Part shown: positions 1-7,667 of the stretch, one piece after another | How positions within the stretch are numbered: the first letter of the stretch is position 1 | How the letters are laid out: the number at the start of each line of letters is the position of its first letter | Origin: CAZQIC01 sp964593555 | Lineage (GTDB): Bacteria > Bacteroidota > Bacteroidia > JAFLBG01 | Length of the DNA: 24,689 bases | Direction of reading: 5' to 3' | Assembly (NCBI GenBank): GCA_964593555.1 | Contig: CAZQIC010000067.1 | Coordinates: 1 to 24,689, forward strand | The notes under the pieces: model-generated | What the model saw: only the letters and a program-made list of their open reading frames with translations | Databases searched by the model: none | What the model was told of the DNA's origin: nothing | Made by a program: the position numbers and the translations under genes

Positions 1-31
1 TTAGTTATATCGTTATTTATTAACAATTTGA

Positions 32-553
32 TTTTTAGAACTCCCCTATACTAATAACAGGATATTAGATAAATTTTTAGAAATATATACCATTCCGTAT
101 AATGAAGCTGAGGATATATTCACTGAATTAAAAAAGTGGCTATGGCTATCGGCATATACTTCCGCGACCAATAATAATGCTACACAAGAGGAACAACTTG
201 AGTTAAGAAACAAATCCGTTCCGCAACGATTAACAATGGACATTGTCATCCTAGATGAGATGTGGCACACTTTTATTCTTTTTACAAATGACTATGCCGA
301 TTTCTGCAATCAATTTTTTGGCCACTATATTCATCATGGCATAATAACCAAACAAGAATCCGGCAAACAAACACAAGAAAAACACACAATAGATCAAACA
401 ACATTTTTACAGGAGTTACAGGAAAATATGAAAAGCTATTATAGCTTTGTATATGATACAATGGGAGATGAAACTTTCACTAAATGGTATTCTTTGTATC
501 CACAAAAATACACCCCGGCATACTTAAACACTGTTTATAAAAAGTGGCAATAA
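32..553 (+). CDS. GRDP-like domain protein, 5' end unclear (possibly truncated or frameshifted)
   Basis: The reading frame is open from just after a TGA at 29-31 to the TAA at 551-553 (173 codons). The only ATG is at 236, but the sequence before it reads like authentic protein, with an amphipathic segment (EDIFTELKKWLWLSAY), so starting at 236 would cut off part of a domain. Counting from position 32, residues 75-79 read DEMWH and residues 97-102 read GHYIHH, with FILFTNDYADFC between them. This His/Trp pattern resembles the GRDP-like family (formerly DUF1399), small proteins of unknown biochemical role. No ATG, GTG or TTG lies in frame between 32 and 235. One base fewer in the T-run at 32-36 would join a TTG at 28 to this frame, so a frameshift, an unusual start or a decayed 5' end are all possible. 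It lies on the same strand as two RiPP-like precursors downstream; a link is inference. Family assignment is moderate. Confidence 0.55.
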   Translation, partial: FLELPYTNNRILDKFLEIYTIPYNEAEDIFTELKKWLWLSAYTSATNNNATQEEQLELRNKSVPQRLTMDIVILDEMWHTFILFTNDYADFCNQFFGHYIHHGIITKQESGKQTQEKHTIDQTTFLQELQENMKSYYSFVYDTMGDETFTKWYSLYPQKYTPAYLNTVYKKWQ

Positions 554-675
554 ATTAATGCAATCTTTTTACAAGCTACTCACCAACTAAATTGTCATAT
601 CCAAATTATTGTTGCTTGAAAACAATAAAGAAGTTTATTTATTGTGATTAACTCTACGGATTAATTATACCCCTT

Positions 676-795
676 TTACAAAAGCAGCGACCCTGAGTAG
701 AAAAAATTCCGAATTTCAAATATTTTATCGCACTGGTTGTGGCTTAAGTATTCTTCACGCCACCACTTTACTAAAATTGGACGTTTAGCAAAAAA
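676..795 (-). other. short ATG-less open frame, possible gene remnant or dispersed repeat
   Basis: On the - strand a frame runs between a TAA at 796-798 and a TAA at 676-678 (39 sense codons). It has no ATG. The translation is compositionally protein-like: it includes KRPILVKWWREEYLS and ends in RNFFYSGSLLL. The block is clearly richer in GC than the flanking roughly 20-25% GC spacer. I do not recognise a family. It may be the tail of a decayed gene, a short dispersed repeat, or chance. Confidence 0.25.
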
Positions 796-824
796 TTACA
801 AAATATTCAAATAATTTTATTGTC

Positions 825-910
825 TTGAAAGGTTATTTTATAATACATAAAAATGCAAATAATACAATAAAAATAAGATAAATATATCATTTTGAAAAGT
901 TATTTTTAAT
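825..910 (+). repeat. imperfect direct repeat pair in the spacer
   Basis: TTGAAAGGTTATTTTATAAT at 825-844 recurs as TTGAAAAGTTATTTTTAAT at 892-910, with one substitution and one single-base indel, offset by 67 bp. It may be a duplicated regulatory site upstream of the precursor peptide genes or a by-product of AT-rich composition; the sequence alone does not decide. Confidence 0.4.
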
Positions 911-1137
911 AAGTATAGGTAGTGCAAAATATTACATGGAAGTACCTTTACATCATGAAACTAAAAACGTATACAATACATAAAAAAAGAGTTGACGCTG
1001 CTGACATTTTAATATTCAGAAATAATAAATAACCAATATATGTTTCAACCTGTAATTAACTAAGAGCTAAGACTTAAATAACAAACACACCGGTTGCCGA
1101 AAAGGTGAATAAAGAGTAGGCAAAATAAGCATTGAAA

Positions 1138-1326
1138 ATGAAAAATAAGAAATTAAAATTAACAGAAATCGAAGTTTCGAGTTTTACTACAATTGCAAAC
1201 AAGGAAGAGAAACAAACAATCATTGGAGCAAGCATAAGTAATTCAACAGTGGGTCGTCCGACTGGAGGATGGAATTGCGTTAAAGAAAATGTCAGAGACT
1301 ATTGGTACTGGGTAACACAGACATAA
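1138..1326 (+). CDS. RiPP precursor peptide 1 (pinensin/class I lanthipeptide-like leader), 62 aa
   Basis: A small peptide gene. I chose the ATG at 1138 over the in-frame TTG at 1132 because residues 1-31 then align without gaps to the N-terminus of the next peptide (14 of 31 identical). Shared pattern: MKN-K-L-L-E--V-SF-T, ending in Gly30-Ala31 here and Gly-Gly there. Leaders of this LxLxExxVxSF(V/T)T type with a GG/GA end are typical of Bacteroidetes RiPP precursors, notably pinensin-family lanthipeptides, where the leader guides modifying enzymes and is then cut off. The predicted core (about residues 32-62) is rich in Ser/Thr at its start, has a single Cys47 (GGWNCVK) and an aromatic end (RDYWYWVTQT). 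With one Cys, at most one lanthionine ring could form. No LanB/LanC-type enzyme is in the window. A co-transcribed second precursor starts 62 bp downstream. Being a precursor is well supported; modification type is inference. Confidence 0.7.
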   Translation: MKNKKLKLTEIEVSSFTTIANKEEKQTIIGASISNSTVGRPTGGWNCVKENVRDYWYWVTQT

Positions 1327-1388
1327 ATACAAAAATGTTAATGAACAAACATTAAAACTGGAAGAATTAACCATTAAAAAAATAAAAC

Positions 1389-1715
1389 ATGAAAAATAAT
1401 AAACTTAATTTAGAAGAATTATCAGTATATAGCTTTGTTACCGAATTAAAGGGAAAAGAAAGTGCAACCGTAGAGGGTGGTGCAACACCTACTGCTGCTA
1501 CTACTATAATTGGCACACCTTTATCTCTTATAGCTTCCGTCCTTGTTAGTGCAATTATAGATGTTAAAAGGGATCAATTGGAACTGGATGCTAAAATTCG
1601 CAGTCAAGCGATGGGACGGAATTGTCCAATACCAACTATTGGCAGTGATAATGTCACACCAACAGTAACTTGTACTGTTACTCACGTACCAAATTCAATT
1701 TGTGTAGGAGCATAA
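1389..1715 (+). CDS. RiPP precursor peptide 2 (double-glycine leader), 108 aa
   Basis: The second precursor shares a colinear 31-residue leader with the first (KLNLEELSVYSFVTEL...TVEGG), ending in a double-glycine at residues 30-31. Such a site is typically cleaved by a C39-type peptidase-exporter. The predicted 77-residue core is long for a RiPP. It begins Thr/Ala-rich, has a hydrophobic stretch at about residues 40-59 (IIGTPLSLIASVLVSAIIDV), a charged stretch at 60-71, and a C-terminal part rich in Thr, Pro and Cys (Cys79, Cys95, Cys105). Three Cys and many Ser/Thr would permit several thioether rings, but the hydrophobic helix also fits an unmodified double-glycine bacteriocin. It ends just before a strong terminator, so the two peptides probably form one transcript. 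The core matches nothing I recognise. Confidence 0.7.
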   Translation: MKNNKLNLEELSVYSFVTELKGKESATVEGGATPTAATTIIGTPLSLIASVLVSAIIDVKRDQLELDAKIRSQAMGRNCPIPTIGSDNVTPTVTCTVTHVPNSICVGA

Positions 1716-1748
1716 TATTTACATTAGATAGCACAAGACATCTCACAT

Positions 1749-1791
1749 AACTCAACAACAACTCCAAAAAAATTGGAGTTGTTGTTGAGTT
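1749..1791 (+). terminator. perfect 19-bp stem terminator after the precursor genes
   Basis: AACTCAACAACAACTCCAA (1749-1767) pairs without mismatch with its reverse complement at 1773-1791 around a 5-base A loop. An AT-rich tail (AATTTATATAAAT) follows. It sits between the precursor genes and the convergent tatA, so it may stop transcription from both sides. Confidence 0.75.
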
Positions 1792-1837
1792 AATTTATAT
1801 AAATGTGGGTTCTATTATGAGTAGTCTTCAACCGCCT

Positions 1838-2074
1838 CTACTTCTCCAATTCCTTCGTCACATCCTTCGCCTCTTCCTTTACCTCATTTACACTTTGCTG
1901 TATCTCGCGCTGAATTCCGCTCGTGGCATCTTTAAACTCACGTATTCCCTTACCCAGGCCTTTGGCTAATTCTGGTATTCTTTTAGAACCAAAGAATAAC
2001 AAAACAACAAACACTACAAGAAACACCTCACCACCACCCAGGTTATCTAAAAATAAAAGTACGTTTAAAAGCAT
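1838..2074 (-). CDS. tatA: Sec-independent protein translocase subunit TatA/E
   Basis: This is the pore-forming component of the twin-arginine translocase, which moves folded proteins across the cytoplasmic membrane. The 78-residue protein has the expected plan: a short periplasmic start, one membrane helix (about residues 16-28), the FGSKRIPEL hinge (28-36) and an amphipathic helix (AKGLGKGIREFKDA), then a charged, probably coiled tail (QREIQQSVNEVKEEAKDVTKELEK). Length is normal for TatA. It lies on the same strand as secDF but beyond that gene's terminator, so it is probably transcribed separately, although I see no clear promoter box. No tatC is in the window. Confidence 0.93.
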   Translation of the reverse strand: MLLNVLLFLDNLGGGEVFLVVFVVLLFFGSKRIPELAKGLGKGIREFKDATSGIQREIQQSVNEVKEEAKDVTKELEK

Positions 2075-2105
2075 GCAGTAGTTGTAGATTTTATCTTACA
2101 AAAAA

Positions 2106-2121
2106 GGCGGTTAAAACCGCC
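2106..2121 (-). terminator. terminator of secDF
   Basis: GGCGGT (2106-2111) and ACCGCC (2116-2121) form a 6-bp GC-rich stem with a 4-base loop. Read on the - strand, the stem is followed by a run of T (the A-run at plus 2100-2105). It lies just downstream of the secDF stop codon. Confidence 0.8.
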
Positions 2122-2136
2122 CTTTTTATTAGCATT

Positions 2137-5100
2137 TTATTTTGCGGGCTCCTTTTCTCTTTCGAAATCAATAACAATAGGTGTTGAAATACACAATGAA
2201 GAATATGTACCAATAACCCTTCCTATTAATAGCGCGAAGATAAAGCCTCGTATTGTTTCACCACCAAAAATAAATATTACGATCAACACAAATAATATGG
2301 TAAGTGAAGTATTAATAGTACGACTTAATGTACTGTTAAGTGCATAGTTAATGATCGTAGTTCTTTCTTTCCCTTGCATATCGGTCCTGTTGCTCTTACT
2401 CAAATACTCTCTTATCCTGTCAAACACAATTACCGACTCAGTCATGGTATAACCCATTACCGTTAATATCGCAGCAATGAAGTGCTGGTCAATCTCGAGT
2501 GAGAAAGGTAATACACCATCAAATATAGTATAGAATGAAAGTACAATTAATACGTCGTGGAACAATGCCACAACAGAGCCTAAACCAAACGTCCATTTTT
2601 TGAATCGGATGAATATATAAAGGAACATCACAAGACAAGAGAACAACACAGCCCAGATCGCGGAAATTTTAATATCCCTTGAAATGGTCTCTCCTACCTT
2701 TTGAGAACTCACTTTTTCGTAAGGAACTTTAAGGTTATTCAAGCCTTCAATTAATTTCATTTCTACCTTACTCTCAGCGCTATCACTGTTATCCTCAATA
2801 AGATAAGTAGTTGTTATTTTTTGCTGGGTACTCTCTCCATAAGTTTTTACTTCGGGAGCAGTTCCGAAACTTTTTGTCAGAGCCGCTTTTACCTTATCGG
2901 TATTTTGGGTTTCATCAAACCTAACTACATATGAACGGCCCCCTTTAAAATCAACACCGAGATTGAATCCGCCATTCTTAACATAGAAAAATGCACCGGT
3001 AGCAATGATCAACGCAGAGAGAATGTAATACAGTTTTCTTTTCCCCACGAAATCTATATTAATGTTCTTAAATAAATTATCGGTAAGCTTTGTAGAGAAA
3101 GTTATCGTCTTGTTCTTTGCTAACCAATTATCAAATATTATCCGGGTAATAAATATTGCACTGAATAACGAAGTGATAATACCGATCATCAATGTTGTTG
3201 CAAAACCCTGAATAGGGCCGGTACCAAAAGCATACAAGATGGCTCCAAGAATAAACAAGGTTATATTAGAGTCAAGGATTGACGACATCGCATTTTTAAA
3301 TCCTTCTTTTATCGCCACCAACTGACCTTTACCTTCTGCAAGCTCCTCCCTTATCCTTTCGAATATAAGAATGTTAGCATCCACCGAAAGACCTATAGTA
3401 AGCACGATACCAGCAATACCAGGCAATGTTAATACTGCGCTCATAGAAGCAAGCACACCCATTACAAAAAACACGTTTGCAAACAGCGCGATATCTGCAA
3501 CCCAACCTGCTTTGCTGTAATAGAATCCCATGAACAGGAACACCACCAACAACGCAATTACAAACGACATTAAACCATTTTTAACTGCCTCTTCTCCTAG
3601 CGTTGGCCCAACAACAGTTTCTTCAACGATACGCGCCGGTGCCGGAAGTTTACCTGCACGTAAAATATTTACTAAGTCATTCGCTTCTTTAGGACTAAAC
3701 TGTCCGGTGATGGAGGATGTTCCGTTTGGAATTTCCCCCTGAACTGTTGGATATGAATACACTTTATCATCCAATACAATGGAAATTGATTTACCAATAT
3801 TATCAGCCGTTAATCTTTTCCATATCTGCGCAGCTTCAGGTTTCATAGTCATTGTTAAGCCTTGCCCTCCACCTTGGTAATCGTCTGTTTTCCTTGCATC
3901 TGCAATAATATCTCCTTCAAGCGGCGATTTACCATCACGCGTAGTAACTTTTATAGCGATCAACTCTACTATTGATCCATCAGAATCTTTAACTGGTTTG
4001 AATCCCCATAAAAATTTCATCCTGTTTGGGAAAACATTGCGGATCTTTTTGTCATTAAAAATTTTATTAACCTTGGCAGTATCAGCAACATTCACATAAC
4101 CAATTACTGGTCCGGGACTTGTCATATAACCTTTTTCTGTTTGATATAGAGCAGGCCTCAACAACATAAACAAAGGATTTTCCTTTCTTGCTTTTGCAAG
4201 AGAGGAGGTGTCGCCATCTGCAGCAGCTCCGCTTAACTTGCCACCTGTACTGTCAGTCTTAGCACCAGCAAGTGATGTCAACGATGTGGAATCATCCTTT
4301 GCCACTGCTAATAAAGAATTAGTTTTTGCTGATGATGAATCGCTTGACGCAATAACAGCGCCTGTGCTGTCTTTCATCATCTTAGTAGAATCCGACATTG
4401 TATTACTTTCTGCAAGACGTTTATTTGCAGCCTCAAGCATTGGATATATCTCAGAGTTTTCATATGTCTCCCAGAATTCCAGGTTAGCCGTACTCTGTAT
4501 AAGTTTTCTCACCCTTTCCTTATCAGTTACACCAGGTAATTCAACCAATATTCTTCCTGATCCTGAAAGTTTTTGAATGCTTGGCTGTGTTACACCAAAT
4601 TTATCGATACGTGCACGTAAAGTGTTTTCTGCTGTTTGAACAGACTCTTCAACTCTTTCTCTAAGCAATTCCAATACTTTATCATCAGGAGTATTAAAAT
4701 CTATTTTACCTTTTAACTCCAGCGTTTGAAACAACGGCGCTAATTTTCCTGTTGGGTTTATTTTTTTGTATGCATCTCCAAATAACGTTACATAGTCTTT
4801 GTTATCTGTTTTCTGCTTCTCAGTTGCCATTTCAATGGCTTTGTTAAACTTCTCATCCGGGTTGTTATTGGATAAGCCTTTTAAAATTTCCGAAACAGAT
4901 AACTCAAGAGTTACGTTCATACCTCCTTTTAAGTCGAGGCCTTTGTTGATCTCCCTTTCCAAACATTCTTCGAGAGTATACGAGGTAATGAAGAGGTTAT
5001 AAACCGGTTTCTTCATCAAAGAGTCTAGATAATATGTTACTGCTTTTGCAGAGACGGAATCTTTATAAAATCTTTCCATCTGCGCATTTCCCGAACTGTA

Positions 5101-5262
5101 TTTTTGGGTATTCTCAACAACACTTGGCGAACCTATAAATTCATCGGCGAAGGTTGAGGCATCCTCTCTCACCGTATAAGTTACGTAAGTAAATGTCATG
5201 TAATAAAAACATATGAGCGCAAGTACTATCGCAAATAGTTTAATTGGTCCTTTATTTTGCAT
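2137..5262 (-). CDS. secDF: protein translocase subunit SecDF (fused)
   Basis: An RND-type membrane protein that uses the proton gradient to pull proteins exported by SecYEG to the periplasmic side. SecD and SecF are fused, as is usual in Bacteroidetes (1041 residues). The SecD half has TM1 at about 6-26, a GLDLKGGMNV motif at 108-117, the P1 domain (AENTLRARIDKFGVTQPSIQ, 211-230) and a TM bundle from about 562 with SVDANILIFERIREE (626-640). The SecF half starts near 732, with LGVDFKGGRS (768-777), the RND signature VMGYTMTESVIVFDRIRE (935-952) and TLSRT near 978-982. Residues about 284-360 form a Ser/Thr/Ala/Asp-rich, low-complexity insertion in the periplasmic P1 region. A clear promoter lies upstream and a hairpin terminator downstream, so the gene looks monocistronic. 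Confidence 0.96.
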   Translation of the reverse strand: MQNKGPIKLFAIVLALICFYYMTFTYVTYTVREDASTFADEFIGSPSVVENTQKYSSGNAQMERFYKDSVSAKAVTYYLDSLMKKPVYNLFITSYTLEECLEREINKGLDLKGGMNVTLELSVSEILKGLSNNNPDEKFNKAIEMATEKQKTDNKDYVTLFGDAYKKINPTGKLAPLFQTLELKGKIDFNTPDDKVLELLRERVEESVQTAENTLRARIDKFGVTQPSIQKLSGSGRILVELPGVTDKERVRKLIQSTANLEFWETYENSEIYPMLEAANKRLAESNTMSDSTKMMKDSTGAVIASSDSSSAKTNSLLAVAKDDSTSLTSLAGAKTDSTGGKLSGAAADGDTSSLAKARKENPLFMLLRPALYQTEKGYMTSPGPVIGYVNVADTAKVNKIFNDKKIRNVFPNRMKFLWGFKPVKDSDGSIVELIAIKVTTRDGKSPLEGDIIADARKTDDYQGGGQGLTMTMKPEAAQIWKRLTADNIGKSISIVLDDKVYSYPTVQGEIPNGTSSITGQFSPKEANDLVNILRAGKLPAPARIVEETVVGPTLGEEAVKNGLMSFVIALLVVFLFMGFYYSKAGWVADIALFANVFFVMGVLASMSAVLTLPGIAGIVLTIGLSVDANILIFERIREELAEGKGQLVAIKEGFKNAMSSILDSNITLFILGAILYAFGTGPIQGFATTLMIGIITSLFSAIFITRIIFDNWLAKNKTITFSTKLTDNLFKNINIDFVGKRKLYYILSALIIATGAFFYVKNGGFNLGVDFKGGRSYVVRFDETQNTDKVKAALTKSFGTAPEVKTYGESTQQKITTTYLIEDNSDSAESKVEMKLIEGLNNLKVPYEKVSSQKVGETISRDIKISAIWAVLFSCLVMFLYIFIRFKKWTFGLGSVVALFHDVLIVLSFYTIFDGVLPFSLEIDQHFIAAILTVMGYTMTESVIVFDRIREYLSKSNRTDMQGKERTTIINYALNSTLSRTINTSLTILFVLIVIFIFGGETIRGFIFALLIGRVIGTYSSLCISTPIVIDFEREKEPAK

Positions 5263-5336
5263 ATTGTGATTTAATTAAATCGTTGTTGTTCGATGAAGGC
5301 TTTTGCACCACATCATTCCCCCTTAAAAAGGGAGTG

Positions 5337-5367
5337 CAAACCTATACAAAATCATTGTTTTATCAAA
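5337..5367 (-). promoter_or_regulatory. Bacteroidetes-type promoter of secDF
   Basis: On the - strand TAGGTTTG (plus 5337-5344) matches the Bacteroidetes -7 consensus TAnnTTTG exactly. A TTTG (plus 5364-5367) lies 19 bases upstream, as expected for the -33 element. Transcription would start near 5330, giving a leader of about 70 nt that contains a small CCCTT/AAGGG hairpin (about 5320-5332). Confidence 0.6.
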
Positions 5368-5454
5368 ATAAAGCCTCCTTTTAATAAGAAGACTTCCAAG
5401 AATTGATGGGGTTTTATTGGTTTATTTCTCACCATTTGAGTATTTTTAATAATT

Positions 5455-7662
5455 ATGCGCTTTTTACTTGCATTTTTGCTCTTTTCAACCTCCGTTTTTA
5501 GCCAACCCTGGCTAACAAAGGTGGATAGTATTGAGGTATATGAATCAGCAACAAAACTAAATTACCCTTGGGCAGGCGGATTAAACTTTTGTCAATTCTC
5601 ACAAATTGACCTTAACCAGGATGGAATAAAAGACTTATTTATTTTTGACAGAACCGGGAACCGCATTTCAACATTTATAAATAATGGTACCGCGGGAGTT
5701 ACCGATTATGTGCATGCATCCGAATATCAAAACAAATTTCCGGCATTAAATCAATGGGCAGTATTGGTAGATTATAACTGCGATGGCAAGGAAGATATTT
5801 TCACTTATAGTTCGGGAGGTTTTTCGGCTTACAAAAACATATCTACACTGGCTACCGGCTTACAATTTACATTGGTAAAAAGCACAGTTAAGTCGTATCA
5901 GTTTAGTGCAACATTTAATTTATATGTTAGCCCGGTTGATATGCCCGCATTTATTGATGTTGATAATGATGGAGATATTGATGTTTTGACCTATCATCCT
6001 TTAGGCACAATCGTTGAGTATCATAAAAATCTATCTAAAGAAACATATGGGAATTGCGACAGCTTAAAATTCAGAATGCAAAACCAATGTTTCGGATATT
6101 TTTCCGAAAATTCTTTTACCAATTCACTTACTTTAGATGACACCTGTTCGCCAAATGTTATAGGTCCCGAATCTACTGGCAGCCAACCTCCGGTTTCTCC
6201 TCAGCATGCGGGCTCATCTGTGTTTGCATTTGATAAAGATGGTGATGGAGATAAGGAATTAGCGATAGGCGACATCTCTTATAAGAATATGATCCTGGTA
6301 ACAAACGGTGGAACACCCACTGCAAACAAAATGATCGCGCAGGACCCGGCTTTCCCTTCTAATACCACACCAATAGACATTAGTATTTTTCCTGCTGCAT
6401 ATTATGTAGATATAGATAACGATGGAAAAAAAGATTTGCTCGTAAGTCCAAATGCCGGAAACACCTCTGAAAATTTTAATAGCGTGTGGCTTTATACAAA
6501 CAGCGGCACAACTAATTCGCCCGTATTTAATTATCAGCAAAAAAACTTTTTGCAAAAAGATATGATCGAAGCGGGCGAAGGAAATTATCCCGTATTTTTC
6601 GATTACAATAAAGATGGAAAACTGGATCTTGTTATAGGCAACTACGGATACTTTATTGTAGCCGGCGGATATGACTCAAAATTATCTTTGTATGAAAACA
6701 TTGGTACCGCAACAGTTCCAAAATTTTCACTTATTACAAGAGACTATTCTAACCTAACTTCTTCATTTACTGTAACGGATGGTCTTGTACCAACATTCGG
6801 CGATCTTGATAGTGATGGAGATAAAGACATGGTACTTGGAGACTTTGATGGCAAAGTACATTACCTTATTGATACAGCAACCGGAACAAATCCGGCGAGT
6901 TTTATTGTTTCTCAAATTAACTTAGGAAATATTGATGTTGGCCAGGTAGCAACGCCGCAACTAATAGATGTTAACCGCGATAGCAAACTCGACCTTATCA
7001 TTGGAGAACAGGGCGGTAATGTAAATTATTTTGAGAACACAGGAACAGTGAATGTTCCCGCCTTTTCTTCAACTGCTACAGCGGCTAATTTTGGAGGAGT
7101 GAAAGTAAATCACCAGGGATTTATAACCGGATTTAGTGCGCCATTTATGTTTGATGTTGCAGGTTCCTACAAAATGATAGTAGGGTCGGAAGATGGATAT
7201 TTATTTATGTATGATAGTATTGACGGAAACCTTACCGGAAATTTTAAGAGACTGGACACGATGTACTTAAATATTTACGAAGGGTACCGCACAGCACCAT
7301 TTGGCGCCGATATAAATAACGACACATATATCGATATGGTGATTGGCAATTATTCCGGCGGGACAAGTCTTTACCTCGGAAACCAGGGCCCGAGTTCAAT
7401 AAAAGAAAACAATGCATTTGCACCGGCATTTATTGTTTACCCCAATCCGGCAACTGATAATATTACTTTAGAAATAATAAGTGAACGCGGGAAATCAAAT
7501 ACGGTTTCAATAGTTAATATAATCGGGCAGCCCGTTTTCTCTGGCACATTCACCGGCCCTTCTAATATCTCCATTCCAACTCATCAACTCGCGAAGGGAA
7601 TGTATTTTATTGTTTTAGATAACAGACAACGAGCATCCACTCAAAAACTGTTGATTGAGTAA
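5455..7662 (+). CDS. secreted FG-GAP/VCBS-repeat protein with T9SS C-terminal sorting domain
   Basis: A 735-residue exported protein. An N-terminal signal peptide (MRFLLAFLLFSTSVFSQ) directs Sec export. About nine Ca-binding loops of the DxDxDGxxD kind mark FG-GAP/VCBS beta-propeller repeats, for example near residues 52 (DLNQDGIKD), 106, 168 (DVDNDGDID), 260, 319, 383, 450 (DLDSDGDKD), 505 and 619. The last two loops are degenerate (DVNRDSKLD, DINNDTYID). Residues from about 660 form the Por secretion tail: VYPNPATDNITLEI, a central hydrophobic strand, and LAKGMYFIVLDN near the end. This type A domain sends cargo through the type IX system to the cell surface. The ligand and function are unknown; such repeats usually serve adhesion or scaffolding. 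A possible -7 box TATTTTTA lies at 5441-5448 but is too close to the start to be convincing. Confidence 0.92.
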   Translation: MRFLLAFLLFSTSVFSQPWLTKVDSIEVYESATKLNYPWAGGLNFCQFSQIDLNQDGIKDLFIFDRTGNRISTFINNGTAGVTDYVHASEYQNKFPALNQWAVLVDYNCDGKEDIFTYSSGGFSAYKNISTLATGLQFTLVKSTVKSYQFSATFNLYVSPVDMPAFIDVDNDGDIDVLTYHPLGTIVEYHKNLSKETYGNCDSLKFRMQNQCFGYFSENSFTNSLTLDDTCSPNVIGPESTGSQPPVSPQHAGSSVFAFDKDGDGDKELAIGDISYKNMILVTNGGTPTANKMIAQDPAFPSNTTPIDISIFPAAYYVDIDNDGKKDLLVSPNAGNTSENFNSVWLYTNSGTTNSPVFNYQQKNFLQKDMIEAGEGNYPVFFDYNKDGKLDLVIGNYGYFIVAGGYDSKLSLYENIGTATVPKFSLITRDYSNLTSSFTVTDGLVPTFGDLDSDGDKDMVLGDFDGKVHYLIDTATGTNPASFIVSQINLGNIDVGQVATPQLIDVNRDSKLDLIIGEQGGNVNYFENTGTVNVPAFSSTATAANFGGVKVNHQGFITGFSAPFMFDVAGSYKMIVGSEDGYLFMYDSIDGNLTGNFKRLDTMYLNIYEGYRTAPFGADINNDTYIDMVIGNYSGGTSLYLGNQGPSSIKENNAFAPAFIVYPNPATDNITLEIISERGKSNTVSIVNIIGQPVFSGTFTGPSNISIPTHQLAKGMYFIVLDNRQRASTQKLLIE

Positions 7663-7667
7663 ATTTT

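Larger units (their letters stand above)
554..1137. other. 584-bp AT-rich spacer before the precursor peptides
   Basis: No convincing complete gene is visible. The spacer holds a small AT-rich hairpin (606-628; TTATTGTT and AACAATAA around a 7-base loop). It also holds a locally GC-richer block at about 670-790 that contains an ATG-less open frame on the - strand, and an imperfect 19-20-bp direct repeat (825-844 and 892-910). The promoter of the precursor genes probably lies in its right half, but I find no clean TAnnTTTG box. The nearest is TATGTTTC at 1039-1046, without a matching upstream TTTG. Confidence 0.6.

Noticed and set aside
46..270. 74-codon open frame on the - strand
   Set aside because: Antisense to the GRDP-like frame, whose residue pattern is far more protein-like.
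606..628. AT-rich hairpin after the GRDP-like frame as a terminator
   Set aside because: The stem is 8 bp with only two GC pairs and no T-run follows.
1039..1046. TATGTTTC as a -7 promoter box for the precursors
   Set aside because: Last base deviates from TAnnTTTG and no TTTG lies at the -33 position; chance matches are common in AT-rich DNA.
1132..1137. TTG start for precursor 1, two codons before the ATG
   Set aside because: Starting at the ATG (1138) gives an exact, gap-free leader alignment with precursor 2.
3530..5002. Several + strand open frames within secDF
   Set aside because: Antisense shadows of a clearly conserved gene with no recognisable domains of their own.
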